From the NCBI RefSeq assembly GCF_026184235.1, contig NZ_CP110806.1, positions 992,001 to 1,056,000 of the forward strand: DNA of 64,000 nucleotides, in the 5' to 3' direction. The notes below the pieces were generated by a model. That model was not told the DNA's origin, ran no database searches, and saw only the letters and a list, made by a program, of their open reading frames with translations. This stretch comes from Cellulomonas sp. S1-8. GTDB taxonomy: Bacteria; Actinomycetota; Actinomycetes; Actinomycetales; Cellulomonadaceae. A program made the position numbers and the translations under genes. Below, piece after piece: positions 59,423 through 64,000 of this stretch; within the stretch, counting starts at the first letter, position 1, and every line of letters begins with the position of its first letter.

Positions 59423-60892
59423 GTGTCCGACGCCTTCGCGGTCGTGCCCGCGCCGCTCGTCGTCCAGCCGTTGCCGCTCCAACCGTTCGTGATCACCCGC
59501 TCGACCATCGTCGTGGTCGACGCGGACGACGACCTCATGCCGATCGCCGTGCTCACCGCCGACCTGCTGGGCCGGGTCACCGGCCGCGCGGTCGAGATCC
59601 GCTACGCCGAGCTGGACGCGGCGGGCGTCGTGCGGATGCGGCTCGTCGAGGACCTGCCGCCGGGCCCGGAGACGTACCGGGTCGTCGTCGGCGCGGGACG
59701 GGTGCGCCTCGAGGCGCGCACCACGGAGGGCCTCGTCCACGCCGTCGTGACGCTGCGTCAGCTGGTGCGCGAGCGCCCCGACGGCGGCGTCGAGATCGAC
59801 GCGGTGCGCATCGAGGACTCCCCGCGGTACCCGTGGCGCGGCCTGTCCGTCGACGTCGCGCGGCACTTCGTCAGCGTGCCGGACCTCAAGGTCGTCATCG
59901 GGCTGATGGGCCACTACAAGCTCAACGTGCTGCACCTGCACCTGACCGACGACCAGGCGTGGCGCCTGGACCTGCCGTCACGGCCCGAGCTGGTGCGCCG
60001 CTCCAGCGCGCACTCGGTGGACGGCGACCCGGGCGGGCACTACTCGGCCGCCGACTGGGACGAGATCCTCGCGTACGCCCGTGCCCGCGCCATCCGCGTG
60101 GTCCCCGAGATCGACGTCCCCGGGCACGTGAACGCGGCCCTGCACGCCTACCGCGAGCTCAACCCGGACGGGGAGCCCGCCGCCGAGTACCTCGGCATCG
60201 ACGTCGGCTTCTCGCGCCTGTCCGACGACCTGCCCGCGACGCACGAGTTCCTCGCCGACGTCTTCGGGGACCTCGCCGACATGACGCCCGGCGGGTACCT
60301 GCACATCGGCGGCGACGAGGTCCTGACGATGGGGCACGAGGAGTACGAGCGGCTCGTCCGGGCCGCGTCGGCCGCGGTGACCGCGCACGGCAAGCGCGTC
60401 GTCGCGTGGCAGGAGGTCGCCTCCGTGCCGGACCTGCCGGAGGGGACCGTCGTGCAGTACTGGGACACGCGGGTGGACCCGGCACCGTTCGTCGCCGCCG
60501 CCCGGGACGGAGCGCAGATCCTGCTCTCCCCGGGGTCCCGGGTGTACCTCGACATGAAGTACACGCCGGACTTCCCCCTGGGGCTGCAGTGGGCCGGGTG
60601 CGTCGACCTGCGGGACGCCTACGACTGGGAGCCGGCGGACCTCGTCGCCGGGCTGCCGCCCGAGGCCGTCATCGGCGTCGAGGCCGCCCTGTGGACCGAG
60701 ACGCTGCGCACGCTCGAGGACCTGACGACCATGCTGCTGCCGCGGCTCGCGGCCGTCGCCGAGGTCGCGTGGAGCGCGCCCGGGCGCCGGGACTACGACG
60801 ACTTCGCGGCGCGGCTGCGCCGGCACGGCCGGCACTGGGACCGCATGGGCCTGGTGTGGCACCGCTCGGCGCAGGGCACCTGGGACGACTGA
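59423..60892 (+). CDS. GH20 beta-N-acetylhexosaminidase
   Basis: The 489-residue protein starts at GTG 59423 after GGGAG. Residues about 25-130 are the GH20b domain and the barrel begins at YPWRGLSVDVARHFVSV. HIGGDEV carries the catalytic pair Asp298-Glu299 of substrate-assisted hydrolysis, and LHLTDDQAWRLD and VPEIDVPGHVNAAL line the site. No signal peptide is present, so it should act on imported chitin or peptidoglycan fragments. TAGGTT at 59377-59382 is a likely -10 box. Confidence 0.9.
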   Translation: MSDAFAVVPAPLVVQPLPLQPFVITRSTIVVVDADDDLMPIAVLTADLLGRVTGRAVEIRYAELDAAGVVRMRLVEDLPPGPETYRVVVGAGRVRLEARTTEGLVHAVVTLRQLVRERPDGGVEIDAVRIEDSPRYPWRGLSVDVARHFVSVPDLKVVIGLMGHYKLNVLHLHLTDDQAWRLDLPSRPELVRRSSAHSVDGDPGGHYSAADWDEILAYARARAIRVVPEIDVPGHVNAALHAYRELNPDGEPAAEYLGIDVGFSRLSDDLPATHEFLADVFGDLADMTPGGYLHIGGDEVLTMGHEEYERLVRAASAAVTAHGKRVVAWQEVASVPDLPEGTVVQYWDTRVDPAPFVAAARDGAQILLSPGSRVYLDMKYTPDFPLGLQWAGCVDLRDAYDWEPADLVAGLPPEAVIGVEAALWTETLRTLEDLTTMLLPRLAAVAEVAWSAPGRRDYDDFAARLRRHGRHWDRMGLVWHRSAQGTWDD

Positions 60893-60917
60893 CGCCGGCC
60901 CGTCAGACCCCGGCCCG

Positions 60918-62789
60918 TCAGACCCAGGTCGGCAGCCACATCCGGATGTGCCACGCGTCCCACGGGATGACCCACGCCGCCCACACCGGGTAGAAGTACA
61001 GCCCCACGCCCGCGACGACGGCGACGAACACCCCCACCGCCACGACCGTCCAGCGCCGCGCGCGGCGCTCGCGCGCCGTGCCGTCGTCGCCGACCGCCGG
61101 CCCGACCAGCAGCCCCAGCACGTACACGAGGGTGAGCACGACCCACGGGACGAACGCGACCGTGTAGAACGTGAAGATCGTGCGGTGGGAGTACGCGAAC
61201 CACGGCACCCACCCGGCGAGCAGGCCGGACAGGACGGCCCCGGCGCGCCAGTCCCGGTACCGCAGCAGCCAGAACAGCGCGACGAGGATCGCGGCCGCGC
61301 CGCCCCACCACAGGACCGGGTTGCCGAGCGCGACGATCGCCTGCGAGCAGGACTCCGCACCGCACGCCTGCTGCGCGGCGTCGCCCGTCAGGCCCGAGAC
61401 CTCCGGCGGGTAGAAGAACGACGTGGGACGCCACTGCACGATCCAGCCGAGCGGGCCGGCGGCGTAGCCGTGCGGCGTCTCGAGGCCGTTGTGGAACCGC
61501 CACATGTCCTGGTGGTAGGCCCACAGCGACCGCAGCGGCGCGGGCAGCCACAGCAGGCCCTGCTCGGGGTTGTCCCGCGCCCAGTTGCGGCTCCACGCGT
61601 TGTCCGACGCGAACCACCCGGCCCACGACGCCAGGTACGTCAGCAGGGCCGTGGGGACCATGACGAGGAACGCCAGGAGCGCGTCCTTGAGCAGCGTGGC
61701 CCGCACCCACGGCCGCACGCCGGCGGTGCGTCGGGCCGTGGCGTCCCACAGGACCGTGAGCAGGCCGAACACGGCGAGGAAGTACATGCCCGACCACTTG
61801 GTGCCGATCGCCAGGCCGAGCATCAGACCGGCCGCGAGCCGCCACCAGCGGAACCCCAGGCCCGGGCCCCACCGCAGCGGGTCGCCCGCGTCGAGGATCG
61901 CGGCCGTGCGCACGGCGAGGCGCCGCCGGGCCTGCTCGCGGTCGAGGATCAGGCAGCCGAACGCGGCGAGCGCGAAGAACATGAGGAACGGGTCGAGCAG
62001 GCTGATCCGGGACTGCACGATCGCCTGCCCGTCGAGCGCGAGGAACAGCCCCGCCGTGGTCCCCAGCGCGGTCGACGCGAACAGGCGCCGCGCGATCCGG
62101 GCGATCATCAGGACGGCGAGGGTCCCGCACACGGCCGCGGCGAACCGCCAGGCGAACGAGCTCTCGACCCCGCCTCCCAGCCGCATGCCGAGCGCGATCA
62201 TCCACTTGCCGACGGGCGGGTGGACGACGTACTCGGGGTCGGTGCCCAGCATGCTCGTGTCGCCGGCCTCGAACCGCGCGTTCGGCTCGTCGCCCCACGA
62301 CGCCTCGAAGCCGCGGACGAGCATCGAGTACGCCTGCTTGACGTAGTACGTCTCGTCGAAGACCAGGACGTGCGGGCGCCCCAGGTCCCACAGCCGCAGG
62401 AACCCGGCCAGTGCCGTGACGCCCAGCGCCCACAGCCAGCCGTGCAGACGGGCGCGCGGGGTCGCGTCGAGCTCGAGCGTCCCGGAGCCGAGCAGGCGGC
62501 GCAGCAGGCGCGGCCCGTGCGGTGCCGTGTCGGCGGCGGGCACGACGTCCTCGCCCGACGCGGCGGGATCGGGCACGGGGTCCGGCTCGGCCGCCGGTCC
62601 CACGTCCGGCTCGACGTCCGGTCCCACGTCCGGCTCGACGCCGGGCCGGACCTCGGGACCGGCGTGCGCGTCCGGGTCGGGCGGCGCGTCGTCGCTCACG
62701 GCCGTGGCTGGGAGCGCGCCCGCGGCGGTCGGCAGGGGAGTCCCCTGGCCGGCAGGCTGGCGCTCGGTGTCGTCTCCGTCGGTCGGCAC
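60918..62789 (-). CDS. Protein O-mannosyltransferase (PMT/GT39 family)
   Basis: The 623-residue protein starts at GTG 62787-62789. The first 100 residues are Pro/Asp/Glu-rich with VEPDVGPDVEPDVGP repeats and presumably cytoplasmic. The GT-C core follows with VFDETYYVKQAY (catalytic Asp-Glu of loop 1), about eleven membrane helices, HPPVGKWMIALG, and a C-terminal YFYPVWAAWVIPWDAWHIRMWLPTW of the PMT_4TMC type. It transfers mannose from polyprenyl-phosphate mannose to exported proteins during Sec translocation. It is divergent from rsmI, as in other actinobacteria. Confidence 0.9.
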   Translation of the reverse strand: MPTDGDDTERQPAGQGTPLPTAAGALPATAVSDDAPPDPDAHAGPEVRPGVEPDVGPDVEPDVGPAAEPDPVPDPAASGEDVVPAADTAPHGPRLLRRLLGSGTLELDATPRARLHGWLWALGVTALAGFLRLWDLGRPHVLVFDETYYVKQAYSMLVRGFEASWGDEPNARFEAGDTSMLGTDPEYVVHPPVGKWMIALGMRLGGGVESSFAWRFAAAVCGTLAVLMIARIARRLFASTALGTTAGLFLALDGQAIVQSRISLLDPFLMFFALAAFGCLILDREQARRRLAVRTAAILDAGDPLRWGPGLGFRWWRLAAGLMLGLAIGTKWSGMYFLAVFGLLTVLWDATARRTAGVRPWVRATLLKDALLAFLVMVPTALLTYLASWAGWFASDNAWSRNWARDNPEQGLLWLPAPLRSLWAYHQDMWRFHNGLETPHGYAAGPLGWIVQWRPTSFFYPPEVSGLTGDAAQQACGAESCSQAIVALGNPVLWWGGAAAILVALFWLLRYRDWRAGAVLSGLLAGWVPWFAYSHRTIFTFYTVAFVPWVVLTLVYVLGLLVGPAVGDDGTARERRARRWTVVAVGVFVAVVAGVGLYFYPVWAAWVIPWDAWHIRMWLPTWV

Positions 62790-62904
62790 CGGGCCATCGT
62801 AGAGGTACCGGACCGGGGCAATCCGGCAGTCCGCCGGCCGGTGCCCGACGGCCCCGGCGCGCGGCCCGGACGGGCGGCGACGGGCGCGGTGGCAGGCTGG
62901 GGCG

Positions 62905-63891
62905 GTGACCCCGACGCCCCCGGCCCTGCCCGGCCCCGACGCAGGTCCCGACGCGACGCCGGACGCGGCGTCCGACACGACGCCCGGCGCGGCGTCCCAC
63001 CCGGCCCAGGACGACGCCCCGGCCGCCCGCGTCCCGGCGGCGCGCTCGGTGCGCGGCGGTGCGCTGGTGCTGGCCGCGACGCCCATCGGGGACGCCGAGG
63101 ACGCGTCGGCGCGGCTGCGCCGGTTGCTGGCGCAGGCCGACGTGGTCGCGGCCGAGGACACCCGCCGGACGCGTGCGCTGGCGGCCCGCCTCGGCGTGAC
63201 GATCGGCGGCCGCGTCGTCAGCCACCACGAGCACAACGAGGCGGACCGCGCGGACGACCTGCTGGAGGTGGTCGCGGGCGGCGGCACGGTGCTGGTCGTG
63301 TCCGACGCGGGCATGCCGACCGTCTCGGACCCCGGGTTCCGCGTCGTGCAGGCGGCCGTGGCCGCCGGGCTGGCCGTGACGGTCGCGCCGGGACCGAGCG
63401 CGGTGCTGACGGCGCTCGCGCTGTCCGGCCTGCCGACGGACCGGTTCTGCTACGAGGGCTTCCTGCCGCGCCGGCCGGGGGACCGGGCGCGCGCGCTGGC
63501 CGCACTCGCCGCGGAGCGCCGCACGATCGTGCTGTTCGAGGCGCCCCACCGGGTGGCCGACGCGCTCGACGCGCTGGTCGTGGCGTTCGGCCCCGAGCGG
63601 CCGGCGGCGGTGTGCCGGGAGCTGACCAAGACGTACGAGGAGGTGCGGCGCGGGCCGCTGGCGGAGCTGGCGGCGTGGGCCCACGCGGACGAGGTGCGCG
63701 GCGAGGTCGTGCTGGTCGTCGGCGGCGCACCGGCGGACGGCCCGCGCGACGTCGCCGACCTGGTCCCCGAGGTGCTGGCCCGCGTCGACTCCGGTGAGCG
63801 GCTCAAGACGGTCGTCGCGGAGGTCGCCGAGGCCACCGGCGTCCCCAAGCGCGACCTGTACGCGGCGGCCCTGGCCTCCCGCACGACCTGA
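62905..63891 (+). CDS. rsmI: 16S rRNA (cytidine1402-2'-O)-methyltransferase RsmI
   Basis: The 328-residue protein starts at GTG 62905. The tetrapyrrole-methylase-like fold begins at GALVLAATPIGDAEDASARL, and VVAAEDTRRTRALAARLG, SHHEHNEADRADDLLE, VLVVSDAGMPTVSDPGFRVV and TVAPGPSAVLTALALSGLPTDRF are the RsmI signatures of SAM and rRNA binding. It methylates the ribose of C1402 in the decoding centre. The first 48 residues are an Ala/Pro/Asp-rich extension beyond the usual length; a later start is possible but no good one is visible. Confidence 0.92.
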   Translation: MTPTPPALPGPDAGPDATPDAASDTTPGAASHPAQDDAPAARVPAARSVRGGALVLAATPIGDAEDASARLRRLLAQADVVAAEDTRRTRALAARLGVTIGGRVVSHHEHNEADRADDLLEVVAGGGTVLVVSDAGMPTVSDPGFRVVQAAVAAGLAVTVAPGPSAVLTALALSGLPTDRFCYEGFLPRRPGDRARALAALAAERRTIVLFEAPHRVADALDALVVAFGPERPAAVCRELTKTYEEVRRGPLAELAAWAHADEVRGEVVLVVGGAPADGPRDVADLVPEVLARVDSGERLKTVVAEVAEATGVPKRDLYAAALASRTT

Positions 63892-63946
63892 CGCCCGGCC
63901 GGCCTCCCGGGCTGCGGTGCCCCCGGGCGCCGGGAAGAGTGGGGGC

Positions 63947-64000
63947 ATGGGACGCCGGACGGGGGACGCACGGGTGCAGGTCGGGGCTGCGCGAGGCGTC
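63947..64000 (+). CDS. Start of an unidentified gene, cut by window end
   Basis: ATG 63947 follows GGGGG at a suitable distance and the frame is open to the end of the window (MGRRTGDARVQVGAARGV). Only 18 residues are visible and no family can be named; it may be spurious. Confidence 0.3.
   Translation, partial: MGRRTGDARVQVGAARGV

Overview
The window is very GC-rich, with codons ending mostly in G or C, frequent GTG/TTG starts, and short spacings or 4-bp overlaps between genes. Gene content (cytoplasmic GH39 and GH20 glycosidases, eukaryotic-type UDP-glucose pyrophosphorylase, actinobacterial MoeA/Glp - RimJ - GLPR/SepX neighbourhood, GLPR-type membrane protein, F420-type deazaflavin oxidoreductase, protein O-mannosyltransferase) points to an actinobacterium of the Micrococcales, most likely Cellulomonas or a close relative. 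No plasmid, phage, transposase, rRNA or CRISPR array is visible.

Layout. 1-9.1 kb: a truncated HAF-repeat protein translationally coupled to a rifampin ADP-ribosyltransferase (arr), an L,D-transpeptidase lipoprotein, a Uma2 protein, a LigD phosphoesterase-polymerase protein, a YihY/BrkB membrane protein, and a LacI-type regulator divergent from a GH39 beta-xylosidase with two identical operators between them. 9.1-15.8 kb: a histidine kinase - response regulator - histidine kinase operon, a CPBP protease, and an HTH-TPR regulator followed by a 39-codon gene for a secreted Cys-Cys peptide. 15.8-24.4 kb: a small LSm-like protein, an MFS transporter, a possible two-hairpin RNA, a 1518-residue helicase-like protein whose ATPase motifs are degenerate, mscL and a SAF-domain protein. 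24.5-32.2 kb: the conserved actinobacterial block fmdB (Ruc-like, with a CIRCE element over its promoter) / penicillin acylase / 5-formyl-THF cyclo-ligase / moeA (glp) / three 90-bp tandem repeats / rimJ / GLPR-SepX-like gene / tRNA-Ala(CGC).

32.3-47.7 kb: a second HAF-repeat protein, then a tightly packed 14-kb operon of two tandem DUF4132 proteins, a MoxR-type AAA+ ATPase, a DUF5682 protein, a VWA protein and a SWIM zinc-finger protein. This is the actinobacterial counterpart of the E. coli yehI(molR)/yehL-M-P-Q set; its function is not established, and the doubled DUF4132 gene is unusual. 47.9-55.6 kb: an envelope module with a BNR-type lipoprotein, a YVTN-propeller lipoprotein with a His/Asp-rich tail, a NapH-like membrane ferredoxin, a heliorhodopsin, an OmpR-type two-component system and a Met/His-rich DUF305 lipoprotein. 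Direct repeats of a TTCATCG-type heptamer upstream of the three lipoprotein genes suggest one regulon run by the local response regulator, plausibly sensing metal or oxidative stress.

55.7-64 kb: housekeeping and carbohydrate genes (deazaflavin oxidoreductase, SMP-30 protein, UDP-glucose pyrophosphorylase, GlsB/YeaQ protein, GH20 hexosaminidase, protein mannosyltransferase, rsmI) and the start of a gene cut by the window end. Several genes have a TAnnnT box 6-7 bases before the start codon and no Shine-Dalgarno sequence, as expected for leaderless transcripts. The only gene-free stretch above 300 bases is 17466-17822, which holds the candidate two-hairpin RNA.
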